From a bacterium (GTDB lineage: Bacteria > Bdellovibrionota_C > UBA2361 > RFPC01), in contig JAUIBK010000001.1 in assembly GCA_030428205.1 (NCBI GenBank), positions 62,001-126,000 on the forward strand: 64,000 nucleotides of DNA, given 5' to 3'. Shown piece after piece: positions 1 to 9,651 of this stretch (position 1 is the first letter of the stretch; every line of letters begins with the position of its first letter). The position numbers and the translations under genes were made by a program. The notes beneath the pieces are model-generated. The model was given only the letters and a program-made list of their open reading frames with translations, had not been told where the DNA came from and searched no databases.

Positions 1-43
1 GGTGTTCTTTGTGCCTTGGCGTATTGTCATGCTCGTAGAAAGT

Positions 44-79
44 GAAGCGGGGGCTGAAACCAAGAATAAGACCTACCCT
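44..79. repeat. dispersed GGCGGAG/CCAAGAATAAG repeat, partial copy
   Basis: The stretch gggggctgaaaccaagaat and the bases after it match the core of two other intergenic sites, near 9563-9603 (opposite strand) and 34899-34928. It lies upstream of the first gene. This copy keeps only one side of the inverted repeat seen at 9.6 kb. A small hairpin follows (TCGTAG at 89-94, CTACGA at 102-107). The rest of 1-265 shows no convincing gene. Confidence 0.4.
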
Positions 80-265
80 CTAAGTATTTCGTAGATCCCC
101 CCTACGAGATATTCCCTAATTAGATCCTGAGAAATTTAATGCGCCGCGATTAATTAAGGGGACCCCTTATCTCGTCGACTCCTTTGCTGATGCGTGGGGA
201 AGCTGTGCCTATTGGTATCTCTCTCTTTGCCAGTCTGGTAGTAAAAGAAGCAAGCGGAGTTGTAA

Positions 266-3200
266 GTGGTAAGAAGGTTAACGAAGAGACTGTTTGGTCA
301 TTCTCTCTTTGTGTTTCCGCTGTTTGCTGTTCTCTTCTCTCAATTCGTTTTCAATGTAAGCACAATCCATGCCGAGGTCATGAAGTACCACGTGACTGTT
401 GAGGTCACCGATACAAATGGTGAGCCTGTGCAAGCGGTGACTATACACGGTACTGGTGGCATTGAGTCTTTACCTGGCCGTTTTACTGATTCAAACGGAC
501 AGTGGACACTTGATCTCCGTGATATTGAACAAAGTAGTGCTACCGTTTACCTCGAACGAAACGGTTACCGCCTCAATCCTCCTTCATTCGAAATCAGTCG
601 TGAAAATTGTCCTGATGGATATTGTGAAGTTACCGCTACGCTTGTTCAAAAAGAAGCGACAGCGGTTGTTCGCGCACTTGTCATTGATCAGAATCAAAAT
701 GGAGTTGCCGGCGTTCCTGTAGCTCTTGCTGGTGCGGAAGATGCTGGAATAAAGTATACCGGAAAAGATGGTTACGCGTTTTTTAGTATTCTTACCCGAG
801 AAGATGGGTGTGATGATCGTGACGAGGATAGAACGAATGATTCCTATACTCTTATGGCGACACGTTCAGTGCTTGGAGCTCTTTATGGAGCAAACGTAGG
901 GAGTTCGAATTCAAACGGTTGTACGGTAGAGCTTCCATCACAGACAACACAGTGTCTTACTCGAGGATACCGTTTTGTTGTTCAAGCGCAGTGTTCTGCT
1001 AACACATATGCATATAGTTCCCCCGGAAACGGCTCATATGGCATTCGGGTAGTTGATCCGAATGGTAGTACCATTGCTGTTCCACTCACCGTGTATCCTG
1101 GTGAAGCTACCGTCAATACAAGTTCAAACAGTACTTTCACGCAGTTTACTGAATCAGCGCTTGGTGTCAGTGGTCAGTACCGCTCTATTGCTATCCCAAA
1201 GGGAAACTACGACTTCTATCCTCAAGAAGTTGAGCTTCGACCAGGCGCTTGTCCAAAAAATATCTGTACTGTTTTTGCAAAACCATCGAATCACCACGAG
1301 CAAGGGGTAGCTGTTGTTGAAATCACATACTCCGAGGGGGCCGGTGCCACAGGGGTTGGAGCTAGAGCGCATGGCTCCACCGTGGGCACCTCTTCAGTAA
1401 AGCGATACAGTGATTACGGAGGGGCTTTAATTTTTCCAACACAGCTCCAGAACCAGTGTAACGATGAAGACCTCTCTGCGCTCAATGATCGCATCTCGCT
1501 TGATCTCTCACTAACGGGGTGTGCCTTTGCGCATGAGAGCGCATTTCCATTTGAGCTTTGTCCGACTCACCCTCGTGAAGAGTTAGCCGTTCTTGCAACA
1601 TGTAATCTCGACGATGTGAATCAGTATACGATTAAAGGAACGGTTCGTGGACCTAACGGAGCAGCAGTACCTGGAGCCCGTATTCTTAAAAATGGACAGC
1701 AAGCATTTGTTACCCGTGATGATGGTTCTTACACTATCCAAGTTGATAAGGGAGAGACACTTGGGCTCGTAGCAAGCATCGAGCAGTTCTATTTCGATCC
1801 TCCAGCGTACGATCTCTATGTGGTTCAAGAGAACCTTGAAGATATCGATTTTATGGTTTACACAGCAGAAGGGGGGCTCGCCAGTGGTAACCTTCCGGCA
1901 GGGTGTGAAGCGAAAGACAATTACACAATTTCTGGTATCGTTTTTGATCACGACGGTGAGCCACTCGAAGGTGTTGAAATTCTCAATAATCACTCTGTGG
2001 TTACCCAAACCGGAGAAGATGGAAGGTATACAGTAGATGTTCCTGCTGAAAGTAACGTATGGCTTACAGCAGAATTTGAAGACGAGTATATGGATCCATA
2101 CGGTTACGGTATCCCAGCGGTTGCGTGTGATCGCCCAGAAACAAATTTTCAACTGAGTTATGTGCCTGGATATCTCCTAAGTGGTCAGGTCACCTATACA
2201 GATGGCACACCAATTTCAGAGGTCGAAATTCTTCTCACAGAAAATGGAGAAGAGGTCAATCTTCAAACAGATGCAAATGGCTACTACTCAGGTGGTGTAG
2301 AAGATGGAGCCGAGTGGCGCATCGTTGTGGCCAGAGAGAGTCTCGAATGTGAGCCTGGTGAATACGCCGGTACAGCGGATTCTTCACTTTTCTATCTTAA
2401 CTTTGAGTGTCAAGAAGATCTTTGTGAAAACGACGCAGCGAAGCTTACACCAGGTCAGTGCGGTTGTGGAAATGCAGACACTGATACTGACAGAGACGGT
2501 ACGGCGGATTGTAACGATCAATGTCCGCAGGATGAGAATAAGATAGTTCCGTTGAGTTGTGGATGTGGTATTGCCGAAACAGATAGTGACGGTGATGGAA
2601 GTCTTGATTGTAACGATGGGTGTGTAAGCGACGCTTACAAAACATCTCCTGGAGTTTGTGGTTGTAATGTCCGTGATATTGATTCAGATGGTGACGGAAC
2701 CCTTGATTGCCAAGATGGTTGTCCACAAGATCCAAATAAACTCACTCGAGGTATTTGTGGTTGCGGAGCGCTAGAGACGGATTCAGATAACGATGGTCGC
2801 GTAGATTGTCGTGATGAGTGTCCTAGCGATCCTGGAAAGGCTCTTCCTGGTCAGTGTGGTTGTGGATTTGCTGATACCGACAGTGATGAAGATGGTACGG
2901 CTGATTGCCTTGACCAGTGCGTAGAAGATCCAAACAAAGTGGACCCGGGGGTTTGTGGCTGTGGAGAAGCTGAAACAGACTCTGATGGTGATGGAACTCC
3001 TGACTGTTTTGATCTCTGTCCTGTAGACCCGAGAAAGATTGATGAAGGGGTTTGTGGTTGTGGTACTTCTGATGCTGATACTGATGGTGATGGTATCCCA
3101 GACTGTAATGATGTCTGTGTGAATGATGCTTCCAAATGGACAAGCCAAGGTCAGTGTGGTTGTGGAGTTGCTGATGTTGATACTGACCAAGATGGTACCC

Positions 3201-6200
3201 TCGACTGTCAGGAGTCTTGCCCGACAGATCCTGCGAAGTTAGAACCTGGTGTTTGTGGTTGTGGAAAAGTTGACCAAGATTCTGACGAAGATGGCACGTA
3301 CGATTGTTTTGACACATGCCCAGCAGATCCCTCAAAGAGCGCACCAGGAGTATGTGGATGCTTTGTTCCAGACGAAGATATTAATCTTGATGGACAAGTA
3401 GATTGTCCGATTGAGTGTGATAGTCCTGTAGTGCTCGACTTTGAACTCAATAATCTCGCGTCAGGAACACAAGTAACAAATCAGTACGAACAACAACTTG
3501 GAGTTGTGATTGAAGCAGAGAGTGGTCGTTCCAATGGTCACGATGTGGCGCTCCTATTTAATAGTGCCTCACCAACTGGTGGCGACAATGATCTTGGTAC
3601 ACCAAACGAGCAGTATGGAGGCCCCGGAAAAGGAAATGGTCAAAATGCAGGTGCTGGAAACGATACATCACTTGGAAAAATCCTTATTATTGCTGAGAAC
3701 ACCAAAGATGAAAATAACGATGGGCTTATAGATAACCCCGATGATGAAGCAAAAGGGGGGCGGATAACGTTTACTTTCCCGCAACCAGCTGCTGTTCTCG
3801 ATGTAAAAGTTGTTGATGTTGAAGCCGGATACGGTGATGAGGTCTCTGATGAAGGTGAGCTTGACGAGCAAGTTCAATCTCGAGCGAAGAAGAGCAAGGT
3901 TACAATCTGTCATATTCCTCCAGGAAATCCAGCAAATCTCCATACGATAGAAGTTGGAGAATCTGCTGTTGGTGCACACCTTGCACACGGTGATTACGAA
4001 GGTGCTTGTCAATCTGAGGTGGCAGGAAACACAGAGATTAAAGGAAGCTTTCTTGATGAAGAAATTTACTCGATAACGGCACTTGGCCTTGGAGACAACA
4101 CCGTCCAGGATGTAGCTATGGAGACACGCGTCTACATCGATACACTTGATGTTGAGTTCTCTGGTTCGGGTGCTATCGCTCAAGTAACTTACTGCCCATC
4201 TCCTGACCTCTGTTACTTTGATCCAAACAAAACAGAACCTGGGGTATGTGGTTGTGGTGTTGCCGATACAGACTCTGATGGAGATGGTACTCCTGATTGT
4301 GTTGATCGGTGTGTGAGCGATCCAACAAAGATTGAACCTGGAGTTTGTGGGTGTGGCAATATTGACCTCGATCGTGATGGCGATGGGAAAATGGCGTGTA
4401 TCGATGCGTGTGACCGCGATCCAAACAAGTGGCAGAGCAAAGGCCCATGTGGATGTGGTGTAGAAGATATCGATTCTGACGGTGACGGTTCATACGATTG
4501 TCACGATGAGTGCCTCAGTGATCCCAATAAGACTTCGGCTGGACAATGTGGTTGTGGTGAACTTGAAACTGATAGTGATGGTGATGGTACAGCTGATTGT
4601 ATAGATCTCTGTGTGAGCGACGCAAACAAGACTCTTCCTGGCCAGTGTGGTTGTGGACAAGCTGAAACTGATAGTGATGGAGATGGTGTTCCGGATTGTG
4701 TGGATCTCTGTCCAAATGATTCTGGTAAACTTGAACCTGGGCAGTGCGGATGTGGCAATATTGATCTCGACCGTGATAAAGATGGGGTGATGGCTTGTCG
4801 AGACGCATGTGATCGAGACCCGCTTAAGTCTGAGAGTAAAGGGCCATGTGGTTGTGGAGTAAAGGATATTGACTCTGATGGCGACGGAACTCTTGATTGT
4901 TTTGAAGCGTGTCCATCAGATCCTCTTAAAATTCAACCTGGTCTGTGTGGTTGTGGTGTAGCTGATACTGACTCTGATGGAGATGGTACTCCTGATTGTG
5001 AAGACGAGTGTTCGTTTGACCCTGAAAAAGTTCTTTTTGGTCAGTGTGGTTGTGGTGTAGAAGACGCTGATGCTGATAATGACGGCTATGCAGTGTGTCA
5101 AGATGAGTGTGAAGGAGATCCTAGGAAAACAACAGCTGGTCAGTGTGGTTGTGGCGTTGCTGATATTGATAAGGACAAGGACGGAGTAGCGTCTTGTATC
5201 GATTCATGTGATAGCGATAAGCGTAAAACTGAGCCTGGTGTTTGTGGTTGCGGTGTAGCTGATATCGATAAAGATGGAGATGGGGTCTATAGCTGTCATG
5301 AAACGTGTGACCTTGATCCACTCAAAACAGAGCCAGGTCAGTGTGGTTGTGGTGAGCTTGATATTGATAGTGACGGAGATGGAGTAGCAGATTGTCGAGA
5401 TTCTTGTCCACTTGATCCAGACAAGACAGTTTCAAATGATTCAGATAACGATGGGATGGTTGATTGTCTTGATGAATGCCCTTTTGACGCCGATAAAACT
5501 GAGAGAGGAGTCTGTGGTTGTGGAAATCCTGACTTAGATTGGGATGACAACGGCCAGATCGACTGTGGGATTGAAGTTGTTCAGTATTGCGCCCAGGAGG
5601 GAGCTGATACCCTTCGCTGGCTCTTGAAAAATCACGGAAAGAAAACCATTACTTTTCAAACACATCACAATAACCCGCTTTCTGAAGAACCAGGGATTCA
5701 GAGTCATAATCTAGGGAATAGTCACTCTGAGACAGTTGTTGTTCCTCGAAATATAGGTGCAGCGAATCCTCTTGCTGTCGTTGTCAGTGAGAATACAATT
5801 TTTACTCGCCAGCATTCGATGGCAGCATGTCCACCGGCACCTGTGGAAGTCTCCGGGAAGATTACTGGTAAGAATGGACGTCTTTTGAGCAGTCGCGAAT
5901 CAAAGATGCTTCAGAAAATTCAAGATAAATTCTCCTTGCAAGCTGTTGTGAAACGGTACGAAGATGGTACGAGGATAGCCAGCGATGTTGACGTTCATAC
6001 TGGCGACTATAGCGTTGATATTCAACCTGCAACGCAAGCTTCTCTTCAGCTTTTCTCGGCAGGACAATTAGCTATTCGCTCGAAGCCAAAGTCATATCGA
6101 CCTTACTTAGCAGTCGGTGTCGATAGAGGTGGGTTTCACTTCGCTGTGCGAGCAGCTAAACTACGCAAAGTATACAAGAAGCTCAGACAAAGAGCTCGGA

Positions 6201-6214
6201 GTAGGAAAAAGTAG
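266..6214 (+). CDS. giant secreted protein with Ig-like domains and 24 thrombospondin-type-3-like calcium repeats
   Basis: GTG start with GGAG about 6 bases upstream. The 1982-residue product has a signal peptide ending near IHA (residue 36). Residues about 40-700 hold several beta-sandwich modules of the carboxypeptidase-regulatory/Ig type (segments like YTISGIVFDHDGEPLEGVEI). Two arrays of about 33-residue units follow: 10 units at about 720-1048 and 14 at about 1312-1768. Each unit has an Asp-rich DxDxDGxxDC loop and a CGCG motif, as in TSP3 calcium-binding repeats. The linker holds a domain with ICHIPPGNPAN and HLAHGD motifs. The C-terminal 200 residues are basic at the end and match nothing I recognise; no LPXTG or PEP-CTERM anchor is seen. 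TSP3 repeats bind Ca2+ and stiffen extracellular proteins, so an adhesin or surface-fibre role is likely but inferred. Unit 13 of array 2 is shortened and lacks CGCG. The next gene begins right after its stop codon. Confidence 0.85.
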   Translation: MVRRLTKRLFGHSLFVFPLFAVLFSQFVFNVSTIHAEVMKYHVTVEVTDTNGEPVQAVTIHGTGGIESLPGRFTDSNGQWTLDLRDIEQSSATVYLERNGYRLNPPSFEISRENCPDGYCEVTATLVQKEATAVVRALVIDQNQNGVAGVPVALAGAEDAGIKYTGKDGYAFFSILTREDGCDDRDEDRTNDSYTLMATRSVLGALYGANVGSSNSNGCTVELPSQTTQCLTRGYRFVVQAQCSANTYAYSSPGNGSYGIRVVDPNGSTIAVPLTVYPGEATVNTSSNSTFTQFTESALGVSGQYRSIAIPKGNYDFYPQEVELRPGACPKNICTVFAKPSNHHEQGVAVVEITYSEGAGATGVGARAHGSTVGTSSVKRYSDYGGALIFPTQLQNQCNDEDLSALNDRISLDLSLTGCAFAHESAFPFELCPTHPREELAVLATCNLDDVNQYTIKGTVRGPNGAAVPGARILKNGQQAFVTRDDGSYTIQVDKGETLGLVASIEQFYFDPPAYDLYVVQENLEDIDFMVYTAEGGLASGNLPAGCEAKDNYTISGIVFDHDGEPLEGVEILNNHSVVTQTGEDGRYTVDVPAESNVWLTAEFEDEYMDPYGYGIPAVACDRPETNFQLSYVPGYLLSGQVTYTDGTPISEVEILLTENGEEVNLQTDANGYYSGGVEDGAEWRIVVARESLECEPGEYAGTADSSLFYLNFECQEDLCENDAAKLTPGQCGCGNADTDTDRDGTADCNDQCPQDENKIVPLSCGCGIAETDSDGDGSLDCNDGCVSDAYKTSPGVCGCNVRDIDSDGDGTLDCQDGCPQDPNKLTRGICGCGALETDSDNDGRVDCRDECPSDPGKALPGQCGCGFADTDSDEDGTADCLDQCVEDPNKVDPGVCGCGEAETDSDGDGTPDCFDLCPVDPRKIDEGVCGCGTSDADTDGDGIPDCNDVCVNDASKWTSQGQCGCGVADVDTDQDGTLDCQESCPTDPAKLEPGVCGCGKVDQDSDEDGTYDCFDTCPADPSKSAPGVCGCFVPDEDINLDGQVDCPIECDSPVVLDFELNNLASGTQVTNQYEQQLGVVIEAESGRSNGHDVALLFNSASPTGGDNDLGTPNEQYGGPGKGNGQNAGAGNDTSLGKILIIAENTKDENNDGLIDNPDDEAKGGRITFTFPQPAAVLDVKVVDVEAGYGDEVSDEGELDEQVQSRAKKSKVTICHIPPGNPANLHTIEVGESAVGAHLAHGDYEGACQSEVAGNTEIKGSFLDEEIYSITALGLGDNTVQDVAMETRVYIDTLDVEFSGSGAIAQVTYCPSPDLCYFDPNKTEPGVCGCGVADTDSDGDGTPDCVDRCVSDPTKIEPGVCGCGNIDLDRDGDGKMACIDACDRDPNKWQSKGPCGCGVEDIDSDGDGSYDCHDECLSDPNKTSAGQCGCGELETDSDGDGTADCIDLCVSDANKTLPGQCGCGQAETDSDGDGVPDCVDLCPNDSGKLEPGQCGCGNIDLDRDKDGVMACRDACDRDPLKSESKGPCGCGVKDIDSDGDGTLDCFEACPSDPLKIQPGLCGCGVADTDSDGDGTPDCEDECSFDPEKVLFGQCGCGVEDADADNDGYAVCQDECEGDPRKTTAGQCGCGVADIDKDKDGVASCIDSCDSDKRKTEPGVCGCGVADIDKDGDGVYSCHETCDLDPLKTEPGQCGCGELDIDSDGDGVADCRDSCPLDPDKTVSNDSDNDGMVDCLDECPFDADKTERGVCGCGNPDLDWDDNGQIDCGIEVVQYCAQEGADTLRWLLKNHGKKTITFQTHHNNPLSEEPGIQSHNLGNSHSETVVVPRNIGAANPLAVVVSENTIFTRQHSMAACPPAPVEVSGKITGKNGRLLSSRESKMLQKIQDKFSLQAVVKRYEDGTRIASDVDVHTGDYSVDIQPATQASLQLFSAGQLAIRSKPKSYRPYLAVGVDRGGFHFAVRAAKLRKVYKKLRQRARSRKK

Positions 6215-7999
6215 ATGATGAGAGTACTTGGCCTGAAGACAGCAACGCTCATATTACTCTTTTTTCTTGGAGCACTACCAGTGCATGCACAGGATCTCTT
6301 CAGTTATGTGCCGGAAAAGCGAAACTCGAATCCAAATTATGTTCCTGGTCCCGATGTCGTCCAATCAAAACCAATAAAGTATAATACACACGCATTGCAA
6401 GAAAAAACGTTTCATCTCGATCTGTTTGGAAAGAAATATTCAGCACTGAATCAAACCAAAAAGCCTCAGATTTATCTCCGCTCAGGTACACAACGTACTC
6501 AAACATTTGAGGCAAAAGTTCAGAGAGACGGAAGAACCGTAGGTGATTTTCTTCTTGTTACGAGCTCTACAAAAGACAACGTCTTTGCCTCTGGTCGAAT
6601 CAGAGTGAGGGACGAAGAGGGCAATACGACGTACTATGAACTTACTCCTGACTCAATTGAAGAGAAAGATCCACAAAAGCTCAGTACATGTAGCGAAACT
6701 GAAACTCCAGAGCCAACCGCTCAAGAGCTTGCTCGTCTCAAAGCCCGGAGTGCCGCACCATCCAAGCGGGCGCTCAATCCCGAAGAGTCCGTCGTTGTCG
6801 ATGTTCTTGTGCTCTATCGCCCGAGTGTAACATCGCGTCTTGGCAGTCATGAGGCGGTAGAAGCGAAAATTTTACTTGCTGAAGAGATGATGAATCAATC
6901 TCTTGAAGACGCCAACGTTAACGCCAGTGTTCATTTCGTTCATTATCAAGAAGCAAATATCGGTGGTTCGTCGAGTTTCTCATCAGATCTTAATTCTCTT
7001 CGAACAAGCGCACTCGCCAACGATCTGAGAGATCAATATGGAGCAGACATGGTCACGTTACTCCGCTTAAGCGGTCAGTACTGTGGTATTGGCTACTTCA
7101 TGTCAAGTATCCCAGCTCTTGAGATATATGGTGATAGGTACATGTACAGTGTTACCGCTGAGAGTTGTATCTGGTACAACACCTTTACCCATGAGCTCGG
7201 ACACAACTCTGGACTTGCTCATGATAGAGATAATGCGCCAGGTTCCTCGGGCGTTATTGATGGAGTAGCGTATGGAAAGCGTTTTTACGTAGGAAACTCT
7301 CTCCATCGTTCCATTATGGCTTATGCTCCAGGATATCGTGTCGGATATTACTCTGGTCCTGATGTCTTGTATCAAGGTGTCCCAACAGGAGATGCAAATA
7401 ACAATAACGCGAGTGTCCTCCGTCAAACGATGCCGATTATCTCTGGATTTAGGGAGAGCCTTGTTGACCCTGGTGGACCTAATTATCTTGCTATCAATGT
7501 AGGCGGGGTGCCTGGAGTACACGTTACGCTTGAAACAGGCCCAGCTGATGGAAACTATACCAATAGCCGTGTGCTTGTTTCAGGTGAAGACGGCAAAGTC
7601 CGCTTCGATGAGATGATCAAAGATGAGTTTGTGCGTGTCACGGCTAAAAAAGGTGGATATACCTTTTCATCCTACACAGGAAAGCACCGCTTTGCCGAAA
7701 CGAAGTCACTCTTCGTAACACCACAAAGCTACTCTGTTGTTGTGAAAGCGCTTGATGACCTGAATACTCCAGTCCCTCAGGTGTATGTATACGATGAGTT
7801 TGGCCAGTACCTTTGTCATACAAATAGTGCTGGGATTTGTTCGGCGGGTACTTACAAGTATGGAGAACCGTATGCCGTTGAGGTCGGATTTCCTGAACAG
7901 AGTGATGATCTCGAAACGAAGTTTTTTCCCCAGGGAAATAAGTTAACGGGAAAAATCTATGGGCCAGTCACGCGCGTCATTGTCGTTCACGACCGATAG
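6215..7999 (+). CDS. secreted metzincin zinc metalloprotease
   Basis: The ATG directly follows the TAG of the TSP3-repeat gene, so the two are co-translated or at least co-transcribed. The 594-residue product has a signal peptide ending about residue 25 (VHA-Q), a propeptide-like region to about 185, and a catalytic domain carrying HELGHNSGLAHD from His326. This is the metzincin HExxHxxGxxH/D zinc motif, and the downstream SIMAY segment is the expected Met-turn. Residues about 420-594 form one or two Ig-like beta modules, as in the neighbouring protein. Reprolysin/M12-like bacterial families fit best; the exact MEROPS family is not assigned. It may mature or shed the upstream giant protein (inference from adjacency only). 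Confidence 0.85.
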   Translation: MMRVLGLKTATLILLFFLGALPVHAQDLFSYVPEKRNSNPNYVPGPDVVQSKPIKYNTHALQEKTFHLDLFGKKYSALNQTKKPQIYLRSGTQRTQTFEAKVQRDGRTVGDFLLVTSSTKDNVFASGRIRVRDEEGNTTYYELTPDSIEEKDPQKLSTCSETETPEPTAQELARLKARSAAPSKRALNPEESVVVDVLVLYRPSVTSRLGSHEAVEAKILLAEEMMNQSLEDANVNASVHFVHYQEANIGGSSSFSSDLNSLRTSALANDLRDQYGADMVTLLRLSGQYCGIGYFMSSIPALEIYGDRYMYSVTAESCIWYNTFTHELGHNSGLAHDRDNAPGSSGVIDGVAYGKRFYVGNSLHRSIMAYAPGYRVGYYSGPDVLYQGVPTGDANNNNASVLRQTMPIISGFRESLVDPGGPNYLAINVGGVPGVHVTLETGPADGNYTNSRVLVSGEDGKVRFDEMIKDEFVRVTAKKGGYTFSSYTGKHRFAETKSLFVTPQSYSVVVKALDDLNTPVPQVYVYDEFGQYLCHTNSAGICSAGTYKYGEPYAVEVGFPEQSDDLETKFFPQGNKLTGKIYGPVTRVIVVHDR

Positions 8000-8026
8000 T
8001 ACGCGTTGATCTTGTGTACAATAACT

Positions 8027-8058
8027 TCGTTGTTGGTTTTCATCATATTGAACAACGA
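8027..8058. terminator. hairpin between convergent genes
   Basis: TCGTTGTT at 8027-8034 pairs with AACAACGA at 8051-8058, giving an 8-bp stem with a 16-nt loop. It lies between the convergent metalloprotease and ffh genes. No T-run follows on either strand, so termination activity is uncertain. Confidence 0.3.
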
Positions 8059-8090
8059 GAGAGCGGGAAATGACGTTGTCTGATCCGGAT

Positions 8091-9458
8091 TTATCGAAAT
8101 GGACCGCCCATTCCCCCGAGGCCACCTCCTCCACCGAGGAGTTTTGATAGGCCACCCATGCCCATCTTGGAGACTTTCTTCATCATCTTTCTCATTTCGG
8201 TAAACTGCTTGAGGAGGCGGTTGACGTCTTGAACTTTCGTTCCTGAGCCTGCCGCGATTCGCTTGCGGCGGCTTCCGTTTATCACGCCAGGTTTTCTGCG
8301 CTCTTCGAGGGTCATCGAAAGAATGATTGCTTCGATACGCTTCATCTCTCGATCGGCTTCTTCGTTGTCGATTTGCTTCATCATCTTGCCCATTCCGGGA
8401 ACCATAGAGGCAAGCGAAGAGATGCTCCCCATTTTTTTCATCATATTGAGCTGGCCAAGAAAATCTTCGAACGTAAACTCGTTCTTTTTCATCTTCTTTT
8501 GTAGCGCAAGCGATTCTTCGAGATCGACTTCTTTTGAAGCTTTTTCAATGAGGCTTAAGACATCGCCCATGCCGAGGATGCGCGAAGCCATTCGATCCGG
8601 GTGAAAGACCTCAAGGGCATCTAGTTTTTCGCCAACACCGATGAACTTAATTGGTTTTCCAGAGATGGACTTCATTGAAAGTGCCGCACCACCGCGCGCA
8701 TCACCGTCGAGCTTTGTGAGAATAAGCCCATCAATCTCAAGGGCTTCATCAAAGCCTTTAGCCACATTTACTGCTTCTTGCCCAGTCATGGCATCGGCAA
8801 CGAGGAGAATTTCGTGTGGTTGAACTTCGTCGCTTATCTCTTGGAGCTCTTTCATGAGCTCTTGATCAATCTGGAGTCGGCCAGCAGTATCAAGAATCAT
8901 CACGTCAAAGCCGTGGCTTTGAGCGTACTCTTCAGCTTGTTTGGCAATATCAACAGGATCTTGATCTGCGCTCGATTCAAAAACATCGAGAGAGAGTTGG
9001 CGGCCTACCGTTTTTAACTGCTCAATAGCTGCCGGACGATACACATCAGCGGGAACAAGGAGTGCTTTCTTCTTGAGGTCTTCTCGTAGATATCTTCCGA
9101 GTTTTCCTACTGTTGTTGTTTTACCTGATCCTTGAAGTCCCACGAGCATGAGTACCGCGGGAGGAGCTACTCGTAGGTTGAGCTCGGAAGATTCGCTCCC
9201 CATTGTTTCGATGAGCTCTTCATGAACGAGTTTGATGATCTGTTGATCGGGAGTAAGGCTTTGAAGAACTTCTTCGCCAATGGCTTTTTCTCCGAGTCGT
9301 TCGCAAAACTCTTTGGCAACTTTAAAATTCACATCAGCTTCAAGAAGTGCCATACGCACCTCTTTCATTGTGAGAGCGATATCCTTCTCGGTGAGTACGC
9401 CTTTGCCTCGAATCTTTTTGAAGGCGTTTTCGAGTTTGGTACTAAGTGAATCGAACAT
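8091..9458 (-). CDS. ffh: signal recognition particle protein Ffh (SRP54 GTPase)
   Basis: This is the GTPase subunit of the signal recognition particle. It binds signal peptides and 4.5S RNA and docks ribosomes to FtsY. The start MFDSLSTKLENAF is the usual Ffh N-terminus; the frame stays open upstream to 9515, but those 19 residues are not family-like. The N domain precedes G motifs GLQGSGKTTT, DTAGR and TKLDGDARGG. A methionine-rich M domain ends in a Gly-rich tail (GGGGGLGGMGGPFR). The length, 455 residues, is normal for the family. It is transcribed alone, convergent with the protease. No 4.5S RNA gene was recognised nearby. Confidence 0.97.
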   Translation of the reverse strand: MFDSLSTKLENAFKKIRGKGVLTEKDIALTMKEVRMALLEADVNFKVAKEFCERLGEKAIGEEVLQSLTPDQQIIKLVHEELIETMGSESSELNLRVAPPAVLMLVGLQGSGKTTTVGKLGRYLREDLKKKALLVPADVYRPAAIEQLKTVGRQLSLDVFESSADQDPVDIAKQAEEYAQSHGFDVMILDTAGRLQIDQELMKELQEISDEVQPHEILLVADAMTGQEAVNVAKGFDEALEIDGLILTKLDGDARGGAALSMKSISGKPIKFIGVGEKLDALEVFHPDRMASRILGMGDVLSLIEKASKEVDLEESLALQKKMKKNEFTFEDFLGQLNMMKKMGSISSLASMVPGMGKMMKQIDNEEADREMKRIEAIILSMTLEERRKPGVINGSRRKRIAAGSGTKVQDVNRLLKQFTEMRKMMKKVSKMGMGGLSKLLGGGGGLGGMGGPFR

Positions 9459-9536
9459 AATCTTGAGCCTATCTCTGTGAGTGGCGACTATACGAAATCT
9501 AGGGCATGGAGACAAATGTTCTCATTTTGTTTGGGG

Positions 9537-9613
9537 GTGTTAAAAGATTGGAGGGGGATTTGTTTAGGCGGAGTCTTATTCTTGGTCTCAGCCTCCGCCT
9601 AAAACCTTAACAC
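9537..9613. repeat. nested inverted repeat (GGCGGAG family copy)
   Basis: TTTAGGCGGAG at 9563-9573 is perfectly complementary to CTCCGCCTAAA at 9593-9603. An outer pair, GTGTTAA (9537-9543) and TTAACAC (9607-9613), encloses it. On the minus strand the loop reads CCAAGAATAAG, shared with copies at about 44-79 and 34899-34928. It lies between the divergent ffh and mutY genes, so it is not an ordinary terminator. It could be a small dispersed element or a structured leader. Confidence 0.6.
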
Positions 9614-9651
9614 TTGCCCCTCATCCAGTACTTGATACTATCTCTTCTGCT

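Noticed and set aside
2445-5550. Many minus-strand open frames inside the calcium-repeat gene
   Set aside because: They mirror the repeat codons (Ser/Pro/Gln/His-rich), recur at the repeat period and have no start signals.
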